From positions 1 to 64,000 of the forward strand of contig NZ_JAMPKJ010000010.1 of the NCBI RefSeq assembly GCF_039962115.1: a DNA stretch of 64,000 nt, given 5' to 3'. The stretch comes from Funiculus sociatus GB2-C1 (GTDB lineage: Bacteria; Cyanobacteriota; Cyanobacteriia; Cyanobacteriales; FACHB-T130). The position numbers were made by a program, and so were the translations under genes. Below, piece by piece: positions 17,340 to 24,829 of this stretch (within the stretch, counting starts at the first letter, position 1; each line of letters starts with the position of its first letter). The notes under the pieces were generated by a model. The model ran no database searches, had not been told where the DNA came from, and saw nothing but the letters and a program-made list of their open reading frames with translations.

Positions 17340-19328
17340 TCAATCACACTGCCAAATCTTGATAGTTTTGTCATTACTACCACTGACAATCGTTTTACCA
17401 TCAGGACTAAAGGCAACTGACCCAATACTCTCTGAATGTCCCGAAAGAGTATTGATCAATTCTCTTGTCCCCAAATGCCACAATTTAATTGTTTTGTCGT
17501 TACCACCACTAGCAATAATTTGCCCATCAGGACTGAAAGCAACACTGCGAACACCGCTTGTATGCTCAGAGAATGTGTGGAGTAGGCTGCCAGTGTGAAA
17601 ACTCCAAATTTTGATGGTGTTGTCCGCACTGCCACTAGCCAAAGTCTTTCCATCAGGACTAATGGCGACTGACCAAACATAATTTAAATGTTCAGTGAGG
17701 GTTCGGATTGCTTTTCCAGTGCTTAAATCCCATATTTTGATAGTTTTGTCGCTACTCCCACTAATTAAGTTCTGTCCATCGGAACTAAAAATAATAGGAC
17801 AAACAGCCTCTTTATGACCCGTAAGAGTACAAATTACCTCGCCAGTGTTAAAGTCCCATATTTTGATAGTTTTGTCCTTACTGCCACTAGCGACAGTTTT
17901 ACCATTGGGGCTAAAAGCAACACAATGAAGCTCGTCTGAATGTTCAGTAAATGTTACCCCTGTACGTGAATACCACAGTTTAATAGTATTATCGGCACTG
18001 CCACTAGCGAGAGTTTGCCCATCAGGGCTAAAAGCAAGTGAAGAAACACTACCTGAATGTCCGGTGAAGGTGCAAATAGAATCTCCAGTGGTCAAATCCC
18101 AAATTTTGATGGTGTTGTCTGCACTGCCACTAGCAATTTGACCATCAGCGCTAATAGCGACAGAATAAACATGATTTGAATGCCCAGAGAGAGTATTTGC
18201 ACATCTCCAGGGCTGAGTTTTACTAGTTTCCCAATCTGCCAGCAATTTTAAGTCAGTATTATAGGCTTTTTGATACTGTTGCTGAGTCAGCTTAAGCTTA
18301 TCAGTAATTGTTTTTGACCAGGCGTTCGGAATCTCTGAGTCTAAATTAAATAGCTGAGGTTCATAATTTGGGTCGATGTTGAGGTAGTACCAATCTGCTA
18401 AAAAAGCTGCTAACAGCTTGTGAAGGGTGACAATTGTCTGCCGAATGATGCGAAGACTTTGAATTTCATCATTTCCGGCTTCCTGTAGTTGCTTTTTTGC
18501 CTCTTCCCAGTTCCAAGGCTCAAACGACAAGGAAACTGTATCTTGCAGTCCCCAGAACCGAACATTAAAGTAAACTTCATGATCGGTAATGTCGCTGTAA
18601 ATAATTGCCGTAGGGACAGCAGCCAAAATAGTCTCCAACTGTTTGACTTCTGCATCAAAAATCGAACGCTCAAAATACTTCCCGTAAAACTCAACAGGGC
18701 AGATTTCGCCGTCTAGGGAATAATGTCGTTCCAGAAATCCTTTTAATTGATTGCGAACCTCTTTTTTTAGGCTGTCACGGAATGATAGTGGAAAATCATC
18801 GCTGATATCTGGTGGTGGAACCAACATCAGTAATCGAGGTTTTTTTTGCTCATCACCAAAAATCCGTTCAACTTCATCACGACTCAAAACACCAGGCCAT
18901 TTTTGCTGATCGAAAATAGCCTGAATTTCTTTTTGCTTGAGTTCAATTTCTTTTGCAGTCTTCTCCCGCATCAGTTCTAGATACAAGGAACTCATCTGAC
19001 GCTTGTCTGCCAATTCCTCTGCTTTTAGTTGCAGTTCTCGTTCTGTGAGCTTAAGGGAGCGTTCTTCGCGTTCAGCACTTGCCGATTCAATCTGGAGGTC
19101 TGCTTTCAAGCGGAGGTCTTGAAGTTCTAGTAAATTCTGCTCTCTTGCCTCTCTGCGCCGATAGTAGTCAATTTCTGCCTGACGCGCTCGCTGATCTAAT
19201 CTAACTTCCTGAACTTTAGTAGGAAGATTAGATGTCTCATCGACAACATTTTTAAAAAATGTTGAAGCAATTCTACCAGCAGCACTAGCAACAAATCCGA
19301 CGACAGCACCAATAATATTAAATGGCAT
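17340..19328 (-). CDS. WD40 repeat protein with coiled-coil and unrecognised N-terminal domain
   Basis: 662 residues. Residues 1-25 are a hydrophobic glycine/alanine-rich segment (NIIGAVVGFVASAAGRIAS) that could anchor the protein in a membrane. Residues 40-145 form a long charged coiled coil. Residues 160-370 are a globular region (RLLMLVPPPDISDDFPLSFRD..., FYGKYFERSIFDAEVKQLE..., ADWYYLNIDPNYEPQLFNL) that I do not recognise. Residues 380-662 are seven WD40 repeats ending in IKIWD/IKLW, enough for one closed beta-propeller. The repeats are highly similar, suggesting recent amplification. Probably a scaffold or sensor that assembles on a partner. It is single, starts at ATG 19328, and no partner gene is adjacent. 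Confidence 0.87.
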   Translation of the reverse strand: MPFNIIGAVVGFVASAAGRIASTFFKNVVDETSNLPTKVQEVRLDQRARQAEIDYYRRREAREQNLLELQDLRLKADLQIESASAEREERSLKLTERELQLKAEELADKRQMSSLYLELMREKTAKEIELKQKEIQAIFDQQKWPGVLSRDEVERIFGDEQKKPRLLMLVPPPDISDDFPLSFRDSLKKEVRNQLKGFLERHYSLDGEICPVEFYGKYFERSIFDAEVKQLETILAAVPTAIIYSDITDHEVYFNVRFWGLQDTVSLSFEPWNWEEAKKQLQEAGNDEIQSLRIIRQTIVTLHKLLAAFLADWYYLNIDPNYEPQLFNLDSEIPNAWSKTITDKLKLTQQQYQKAYNTDLKLLADWETSKTQPWRCANTLSGHSNHVYSVAISADGQIASGSADNTIKIWDLTTGDSICTFTGHSGSVSSLAFSPDGQTLASGSADNTIKLWYSRTGVTFTEHSDELHCVAFSPNGKTVASGSKDKTIKIWDFNTGEVICTLTGHKEAVCPIIFSSDGQNLISGSSDKTIKIWDLSTGKAIRTLTEHLNYVWSVAISPDGKTLASGSADNTIKIWSFHTGSLLHTFSEHTSGVRSVAFSPDGQIIASGGNDKTIKLWHLGTRELINTLSGHSESIGSVAFSPDGKTIVSGSNDKTIKIWQCD

Positions 19329-19464
19329 AAAATTTAAATTTGAGAAAATTTCTAGTTATCGCTAAATCTGGGTCATTAGCTTGATATGTTCAAGTGTAGC
19401 CCAGCCCTAAGTGGGAGTCACTGGTTGAGAAGAGCGTGGGATGGAGTTGTGCGATCGCATCTTT

Positions 19465-19492
19465 GAACCTTTTGGCCAGCAGCCCAGTCTAA
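19465..19492 (+). promoter_or_regulatory. Candidate ECF-type promoter of the sigma factor operon
   Basis: GAACCT (19465-19470) and GTCTAA (19487-19492) are separated by 16 bases, matching the general GAAC-N16-GTC form of ECF sigma promoters, about 30 bases before the sigma gene. Autoregulation would be typical of the group but is inferred. Confidence 0.35.
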
Positions 19493-19517
19493 AGTCTCGT
19501 CCATCAAACAGCGGTGA

Positions 19518-20123
19518 GTGGAGATGCAATCGGTGTCATCTGTACCAATCGATGCGCTAACCAACGATCAACCCAACGACAAGCGCGACACCGACGCCAA
19601 CCTCATCAAGCGTTGCAAGGAAGGCGACACACAGAGCTTTCGACAGCTTTATCTGCGTCATCAGCAGCGAGTCAGGTCAACTATTTATCAACTTTGTGGC
19701 ACCTCATCCCTGGATGATTTAGTGCAAGAGGTCTTCCTTCGCGTCTGGAAAGGATTACCAAAGTTGAGGGAAACATCTCAATTTTCCACCTGGCTTTATC
19801 GCATCAGCTGGAATGTCGCGTCCGACCAGCGGCGACAGTTTGCACAAGCGTATTCCCAGAGGCAAACCCTGACAAATTCTCTGCCAGTCGAGCAGTCAGC
19901 TCCCGATTTGATGCACCTGCACTATCAGGATATTGTGCAGCGCGGACTCAATGAACTAAGTTTCGATCATCGCGTTGTACTGGTTTTGCACGACTTGGAA
20001 GACGTTCCGCAAAAAGAGGTAGCAACTATCTTGTCGATTCCAGTAGGTACAGTGAAGTCTCGCCTCTTCCATGCTAGAACGTTGATGCGGCAATTTTTCC
20101 AGCAACAAGGAGTCCAACTATGA
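19518..20123 (+). CDS. RNA polymerase sigma factor, ECF (sigma-70 family)
   Basis: 201 residues. Region 2 (SFRQLYLRHQQRVRSTIYQLCG, DDLVQEVFLRVWKGLPKL, FSTWLYRISWNVASDQRR) and region 4 (VVLVLHDLEDVPQKEVATILSIPVGTVKSRLFHARTLMRQ) are both present with a short linker, the ECF layout. The start may be GTG 19518 or ATG 19524. It overlaps the anti-sigma gene by four bases (ATGA), so the two are co-translated. Probably held inactive by the next gene product and released by an envelope signal. Confidence 0.93.
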   Translation: MEMQSVSSVPIDALTNDQPNDKRDTDANLIKRCKEGDTQSFRQLYLRHQQRVRSTIYQLCGTSSLDDLVQEVFLRVWKGLPKLRETSQFSTWLYRISWNVASDQRRQFAQAYSQRQTLTNSLPVEQSAPDLMHLHYQDIVQRGLNELSFDHRVVLVLHDLEDVPQKEVATILSIPVGTVKSRLFHARTLMRQFFQQQGVQL

Positions 20124-20476
20124 CTCAGTTTCCTAATGATGACAAACGTTTGGTAGAGTTTCTACGCCAAAACCAGGGTGATGTTCCAACGGCTGCACCA
20201 GGTTTAGAGAGCAAGATTATGCAGGCGGTGGCGTCTTCGCCTAGACAATCGCACAAGCGGCGGCAGATGTGGATTGTACCACCAGCGATCGCTGCTTGTC
20301 TGCTAGCGGCTGTAACAGGATATCTGATGCTGGTGCCTACCACAGCATCCGTTAAAACTGCCGAGTTAGAAGCATTTATGGAAAATAACTGGGATAGCGT
20401 CGTAGACGAAAGCCCAGAGACATCCAAAAGCCAAGATCCAGAAGCCTCTTGGTGGCTTGCAGACAATAACAATTAA
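20120..20476 (+). CDS. Membrane-bound anti-sigma factor
   Basis: 118 residues. The short cytoplasmic N-terminal part would bind the sigma factor. One transmembrane helix (about residues 52-74, IVPPAIAACLLAAVTGYLMLVP) is followed by a short periplasmic tail. There is no clear zinc-binding HxxxCxxC motif, so it is not a ZAS-type anti-sigma factor by sequence. The call rests on the ATGA overlap with the ECF gene, the size and the topology. Confidence 0.75.
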   Translation: MTQFPNDDKRLVEFLRQNQGDVPTAAPGLESKIMQAVASSPRQSHKRRQMWIVPPAIAACLLAAVTGYLMLVPTTASVKTAELEAFMENNWDSVVDESPETSKSQDPEASWWLADNNN

Positions 20477-20549
20477 TTAGTCAGTAGAAAATAACTGATA
20501 ACTGACAACTCACAATTAACAACCAACCCTAACAAAGGATTTCATTTCC

Positions 20550-21044
20550 ATGTCACTAAGTCGTGTTTCTCTTGTAGCCGTTCTCATGCTATCTATGGGT
20601 AGCAGCGCGGCTTTTGCCACTCCTACGCTGTTACCCCAAACGGTTGCACAAACCCCCGGCGATTCCACCAGTCCTCAACCGCAGCGTCGTAAAAATCGGG
20701 ATTCGTTCCTTCAGGAACTTAATTTAACCCCGCAGCAAATGCAGCAGATGCAGGCAATGCAGGCTAGATACAAACCCCAAATTTCCCAACGCGCACAAGC
20801 CATGCGTCAAGCTAAGCAAGAGCTGGCTTCGCTGATGAGCAGCACTACAGCTTCCACTAGCCAAATTACCGCTAAAAATCAGCAAGTTGAACAGTTGGCG
20901 CAGCAGATAAGACAGTTGAAGTTTGAAAGCATGATGGCGATGCGGGAAATTATGACTCCAGAGCAACGCACTAAGTTTGCCCAACTGATGCAACAGCGTC
21001 GGCAAAATTACCAAAATCGGGCTGGGAAAAGAAACGCACAATAG
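20550..21044 (+). CDS. Periplasmic Spy/CpxP-like protein (LTxxQ motif)
   Basis: 164 residues with a signal peptide (residues 1-23, VSLVAVLMLSMGSSAAFA). The mature protein is Gln/Met-rich and helical. LNLTPQQMQQMQAM carries the LTxxQ motif of the CpxP/Spy/ZraP family, a second TPEQR segment lies near residue 137, and the tail is basic. Members are periplasmic chaperones or metal-stress sensors. As the third gene of the ECF/anti-sigma run it is the likely effector or signal sensor. Confidence 0.82.
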   Translation: MSLSRVSLVAVLMLSMGSSAAFATPTLLPQTVAQTPGDSTSPQPQRRKNRDSFLQELNLTPQQMQQMQAMQARYKPQISQRAQAMRQAKQELASLMSSTTASTSQITAKNQQVEQLAQQIRQLKFESMMAMREIMTPEQRTKFAQLMQQRRQNYQNRAGKRNAQ

Positions 21045-21120
21045 GGGCTGGGGGCTGGGGACTAGGGACTAGGTAAGACTTTTCCTAATCCCCAATTCTC
21101 AATTCCCAATCCCCTATCCC
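21045..21120. repeat. STRR-like heptamer spacer
   Basis: Runs of GGGGCTG, GGGACTA, CCCCAAT and CCCAATC words with opposite polarity in the two halves, able to fold as a hairpin. It fills the whole gap between the LTxxQ gene and the hydrolase gene, whose ATG immediately follows it. Confidence 0.65.
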
Positions 21121-21122
21121 CA

Positions 21123-21758
21123 ATGACCAATTACATTTATCTACACGGATTTGCTTCTAGCCCGAAATCTGCAAAAGCTGAATATTTCTTACGTCGCTTC
21201 CAATCTCTAAATATTTCCCTAAAACTCCTCGACCTCAATCAAGGCGACTTTTCTCACTTGACAATAACACGACAAATAGAACAAGTTGCCGCCGAATTTC
21301 CTACAGATGAAACACCAGTAACTTTAGTTGGTTCCAGTTTAGGCGGTTTAACTGCTGCACATACCTCACAAAAATATTCAAAAGTCAAACAATTAGTTTT
21401 ATTAGCTCCAGCCTTTGGGTTTCTCTCCCACTGGGTGCCAAGATTAGGGGAAGAACAAGTGCAACGCTGGCAGGAGGAGAAGTATTTGCAGGTGTATCAC
21501 TATGGAGACAAGCGATCGCTTCCTCTACATTACAAGTTTGTCACCGACGCTTCCCAATATCTGGACGAACACCTACAACGGCCAATTCCCACCCTGATCC
21601 TACACGGGCGTTACGATGAAGTCATTCCGATCACAGCCAGCCGTAACTATGCAGCCTCACGCCCTTGGGTGGAATTAATCGAACTAGAAGACGATCACAG
21701 CTTGGGCAACGTCCTGTCTGAGATGTGGAAATTGATTCAAGCCTTCTGCCAGTTGTAG
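21123..21758 (+). CDS. YqiA/YcfP-family alpha/beta hydrolase
   Basis: 211 residues. A short esterase of the UPF0227 type: LHGFASSPKSAKAEYF at the N-terminus, nucleophile elbow GSSLGG (about residues 68-73), and HGRYDEVIP and DDHSLG holding the acid and His of the triad. No signal peptide, so cytoplasmic. Starts at ATG 21123. The substrate is unknown. Confidence 0.85.
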   Translation: MTNYIYLHGFASSPKSAKAEYFLRRFQSLNISLKLLDLNQGDFSHLTITRQIEQVAAEFPTDETPVTLVGSSLGGLTAAHTSQKYSKVKQLVLLAPAFGFLSHWVPRLGEEQVQRWQEEKYLQVYHYGDKRSLPLHYKFVTDASQYLDEHLQRPIPTLILHGRYDEVIPITASRNYAASRPWVELIELEDDHSLGNVLSEMWKLIQAFCQL

Positions 21759-21860
21759 TAGGTTGACTCCTTGGAACCTCACCCAACACCGAAACTTTCT
21801 TTTTACTGCACCCCGATTTATCGGGAAGTTTAGGCGATCGCATGAGTACCTAAAAAAATT

Positions 21861-21886
21861 AAACCCGCCACAAGAGAGGCGGGTTT
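21861..21886 (+). terminator. Terminator after the YqiA-like gene
   Basis: AAACCCGCC / GGCGGGTTT perfect 9-bp stem with an 8-base loop, preceded by A-rich sequence. It shares the AAACCCGCC stem with the terminator at 22301. Confidence 0.65.
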
Positions 21887-21993
21887 ATCAACGAAATGAA
21901 CGGTCAGAATACTCAAACGAAAGACAAAAAGTTAATGACAATTAGGATTACTTTAACTTACTAGAGTGGGCTGAACTCGCAACGAACCTTTTT

Positions 21994-22218
21994 CTAACTT
22001 TGCCTCTCTTCCACCAATTCAGGCAGTAATTTTAGCTCTACGTCCAACAACTCAATAAAAGAAGCGAATGAGTTTGAACGCCATGCTAATTTGTATTGAT
22101 AGCAACCAGATTCGGCGTTGCGTGGGATGAGAGCGGGAGGCACAGGCTCAAATCCGAAGTTTGTTATCGAAGTTTCGTACTTCGTTGTGCCTATATTTAA
22201 GTTACCACCTAATTTTGA
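21994..22218 (-). pseudogene. Possible C-terminal remnant of a gene without a start
   Basis: The minus strand stays open for about 74 codons without ATG, ending in a segment that reads like real protein (FASFIELLDVELKLLPEL). It begins after an in-frame TAG at 22219-22221. It may be the end of a decayed gene or an open frame by chance. No family is recognised. Confidence 0.2.
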
Positions 22219-22300
22219 CTAAAAGCTCGATATTTAATAAAATTCATACTCCTTTATCTGATGCAACGATTTGAAAATGTTTGTTTATAAACTGAAGAAT

Positions 22301-22325
22301 AAGGGCGGGTTTCAAACCCGCCCTT
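22301..22325. terminator. Terminator of the Thr/Gly-rich membrane protein gene
   Basis: A nearly perfect palindrome (AAGGGCGGGTTT / AAACCCGCCCTT) lies 26 bases past the stop of the minus-strand gene at 22351. Confidence 0.75.
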
Positions 22326-22350
22326 ATTAGAAGAAAGTGGCTTTTAACGC

Positions 22351-23349
22351 TTACTGACCTGAAGAACTACCGCCTGATGTAGTGCCAGTTGTCCCACCAG
22401 TGGTAGAAGTGCCGCTTGGCGTGGTGCCAGTTGTCCCGCCAGTGGTAGAAGTGTCTCCTGGTGTGGTGCCAGTTGTTCCGCCAGTGGTGCTACCCGGTGT
22501 CGTAGTAGTGCTGCCGTTGGTGGTGCTGCTACCTGGTGTCGTAGTAGTGGTGCCGGTGGTGCTGCCACCCGGTGTCGTAGTAGTGGTGCCGTTGGTGCTG
22601 CCACCCGGTGTCGTAGTAGTGGTGCCGTTGGTGGTGCTACTACCTGGTGTGGCACCATTGGTAGAAGTGCGACCTGGTGTGGTAGTGGTGCTGCGGTTGG
22701 TAGAAGTACCAGAAGTACCTGTTCGGTTTTGGCTTTGTGGTTGAGCAGGAGCTTCGTTAATAATTGTCGTGTTGTTTGGTCGAGCTGGCTGTTGGCTAGA
22801 AGGCGCAGGAGAAACATTAACGTTAACATCTGGCGCTTTTTGAGCAGGCGGTGCTGCTTGTCGCTGAGGAACCGGAACTGGAACCGCTTTTTCAACAACT
22901 CTTTCTCTGATTATGGTGTTAGTTTCGCCTGACTCTTGAGAAGCATCAGATGAACTAGAAGGTGCCGTTGAGTTCGGCGAAACTGAAGGCACAGGTGAAG
23001 CTGTAGGTACAGGTACAGGTACAATCTGAGCTGGTGGATTGTATTGTTCTACCTGATTATTTCGCTGGTTGAGGAGGAAGAGACTACCGAGGGTTAGACC
23101 CAGCAGAGAGGTAAGACCAATTCCTAGCAATAAGCCACGAGCAGCATTGTTATTATCGCGGACTTCTTGTACTTCATCTTGGCGGTGGTGTTCAGTAACT
23201 CGACCATGTACGTAGCCATCCCGGTAAGAGTTCGCCTTGGCAGGATCTACGGTGTTATTTGTATGAACTGTTTTATTGGTGTGAACCTGACTGTTCGGGT
23301 TCGGGTTAACTTCAGGCTTGTCGTTATTGCGATTTTGTAGGTTAGACAT
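22351..23349 (-). CDS. Membrane protein with Thr/Pro/Gly-rich repeat domain
   Basis: 332 residues. Residues 1-65 are polar and Asn-rich. One membrane segment (about 70-93, LLLGIGLTSLLGLTLGSLFLL) follows DNNNAARG. After a Pro/Val linker and a basic stretch (IIRERVVEKAVPVPVP), residues 210-332 are repeats of the TTTTPGGSTNG type. Such low-complexity tails are typical of surface-exposed or cell-wall-spanning regions. The opposite-strand frames here are composition artefacts. The N-terminal half resembles the upstream gene (23400). Confidence 0.78.
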   Translation of the reverse strand: MSNLQNRNNDKPEVNPNPNSQVHTNKTVHTNNTVDPAKANSYRDGYVHGRVTEHHRQDEVQEVRDNNNAARGLLLGIGLTSLLGLTLGSLFLLNQRNNQVEQYNPPAQIVPVPVPTASPVPSVSPNSTAPSSSSDASQESGETNTIIRERVVEKAVPVPVPQRQAAPPAQKAPDVNVNVSPAPSSQQPARPNNTTIINEAPAQPQSQNRTGTSGTSTNRSTTTTPGRTSTNGATPGSSTTNGTTTTTPGGSTNGTTTTTPGGSTTGTTTTTPGSSTTNGSTTTTPGSTTGGTTGTTPGDTSTTGGTTGTTPSGTSTTGGTTGTTSGGSSSGQ

Positions 23350-23399
23350 GGTTACTACTAAAACTCCTGAATGAATAGATTTTTAAAACTTGTGTATTT

Positions 23400-23777
23400 T
23401 CAGTAGATGTGAGCAACATCTGATGTACTCCATCGCCCTTGCTTTATTTGATTTTTGATGCTTGACTCTTTGTTACTGCTTTGAGATGGAGTATCGTTGA
23501 GGGCAGGCACTATAAGCAGAGAATCTTCATTTTTGTGAGCTATAAAGAAGAGAGCGGCAACAAGAAAACTTATAATCGACGTGAGGCTAAGATTCATTAG
23601 CCCATTAATAACGGCATTGTTATTTTTATCAGCTAAGTAACTCCGTTCCTGAAAACGACGCTCAGAAGCTCGATTTTGAAGGTTGCTATTCCGGGAGGTA
23701 AACCGATGAGGATTAGCTTTTCCCTGATTCACCGATTCTGGCGTCTGATTTGTATCGGTTTTAGGGTAGTTGCACAT
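23400..23777 (-). CDS. Small membrane protein related to the downstream repeat protein
   Basis: 125 residues: polar N-terminus, one membrane helix (about 65-82, LTSIISFLVAALFFIAH) and a short tail. SNLQNR, an Asn-rich NNNA segment just before the helix, and the LTS motif within it are shared with the 22351-23349 protein. The two are probably paralogues, one having gained the repeat tail. They are 50 bases apart in the same direction. Function unknown. Confidence 0.6.
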   Translation of the reverse strand: MCNYPKTDTNQTPESVNQGKANPHRFTSRNSNLQNRASERRFQERSYLADKNNNAVINGLMNLSLTSIISFLVAALFFIAHKNEDSLLIVPALNDTPSQSSNKESSIKNQIKQGRWSTSDVAHIY

Positions 23778-24019
23778 GGGGAAAAGATCGAACTTGTAAT
23801 TTAGCTGAGGACACAGAGAACACCCTGAAATTCGTAGGCGATCGCATTCGGCTAAGAAGTTATTTCACCTAGCTTTTTGTCCTGTAAGCAATAAGATATC
23901 CGCTGGAAACTACCAAATCGCTCTATCTGGAAAGGTATTATGTACTACACCCAAGGATTGACCTTCCTCAGTAGTTCCTTGGCGTTGTCAGGTTCTAACA
24001 ACCTTTCAATGACTGATCT

Positions 24020-24799
24020 CTAACGCAATAGAGCGCTCCAGGTGGCGGGGCCAACAACACCGTCGGCGGTTAGCTTAAATCTCTGTTGAGCGGCTATGAC
24101 GGCTGCTTGGGTAGGAGCATCAAAGACACCGTTAACTGCTCTTCTGTAAAGGCCAAGAGTTCGCAATCGCTGTTGCAATGTGGTGACGGCGGGGCCTTGC
24201 ATTCCCACTCGGAGAATGGGAAAGTCAGTCGCGGATCTGGTAGCCTGGTTTACCCGTGCTTGTGGAGTTGGGCGGGGTGTTGGCTGACGGTTGGGGGTTC
24301 TGGGGGTTCTGGGGGTTCTGGTAGGTGTTGTCTGACGCTGGGGGACTCTAACTGCGGGACGGGGAGTTGCTGCTGGAGTAGGAGTGGCGGCGGCTGTTGT
24401 TGTGGTTGGGACAGGAAAAGATGCGGCTCCTGTAGTTGATGTGGGTGCTGGTGTTGGGGCGGGTGTCGTTGCTGCGACTGTTGCTGACGGTGGGGATGTA
24501 GGAAATAAGCGTCTCCAGGTTTCTGCACCAACGACTCCATCAGGCTTTAATCCAGCTGCTTGCTGAAACCGGGAGACTGCGATCGCTGTACTATCTCCAT
24601 ACACGCCATTCACTTCGCCAGTATAGTAACCCAAGAGTTTGAGAACTGCCTGGAGTTCACTCACTGCACCACCTTGGCTTCCAGTTTTTAAGTTTGGGCG
24701 GTTGATTGCTGTCGGAGTTGTCTGGGCAAAAGAAGGCAAATTGTTAAAGGCAAAAGGCAAAAGTAAAAAGGCAAAAGGCAAAAGAAATAATTTTTTCAT
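24020..24799 (-). CDS. Exported peptidoglycan-binding domain protein
   Basis: About 259 residues. Signal peptide (about 1-27, LPFAFLLLPFAF) then two PG_binding_1 domains: LKTGSQGGAVSELQAVLKLLGYYTG (about 38-93) and LRVGMQGPAVTTLQQRLRTLGLY (about 197-257), with a Pro/Thr/Ala-rich linker between. They bind peptidoglycan in the periplasm. No hydrolase domain is present. ATG 24799 and GTG 24805 are both possible starts. It follows the M16 pair by about 30 bases and may be co-transcribed. Confidence 0.88.
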   Translation of the reverse strand: MKKLFLLPFAFLLLPFAFNNLPSFAQTTPTAINRPNLKTGSQGGAVSELQAVLKLLGYYTGEVNGVYGDSTAIAVSRFQQAAGLKPDGVVGAETWRRLFPTSPPSATVAATTPAPTPAPTSTTGAASFPVPTTTTAAATPTPAATPRPAVRVPQRQTTPTRTPRTPRTPNRQPTPRPTPQARVNQATRSATDFPILRVGMQGPAVTTLQQRLRTLGLYRRAVNGVFDAPTQAAVIAAQQRFKLTADGVVGPATWSALLR

Positions 24800-24829
24800 C
24801 GTCACTTTTTCCTCTTTACTTTTTCCTTT

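Noticed and set aside
17340-18240. Regular spacing of similar units that could suggest a CRISPR array
   Set aside because: The units are the seven WD40 repeats of a coding gene, about 126 bases each and in one frame, with no spacer pattern.
22344-22898. Long minus-strand frame rich in Leu/Pro/Ala and a plus-strand frame rich in Val/Pro over the Thr/Gly-rich gene
   Set aside because: Both are alternative frames of the low-complexity repeat. The annotated frame has a membrane helix and a folded N-terminus; the others do not.
24086-24566. Open frames opposite or out of frame with the PG-binding protein
   Set aside because: Open because of the Pro/Thr/Ala-rich linker. No domain or start support.
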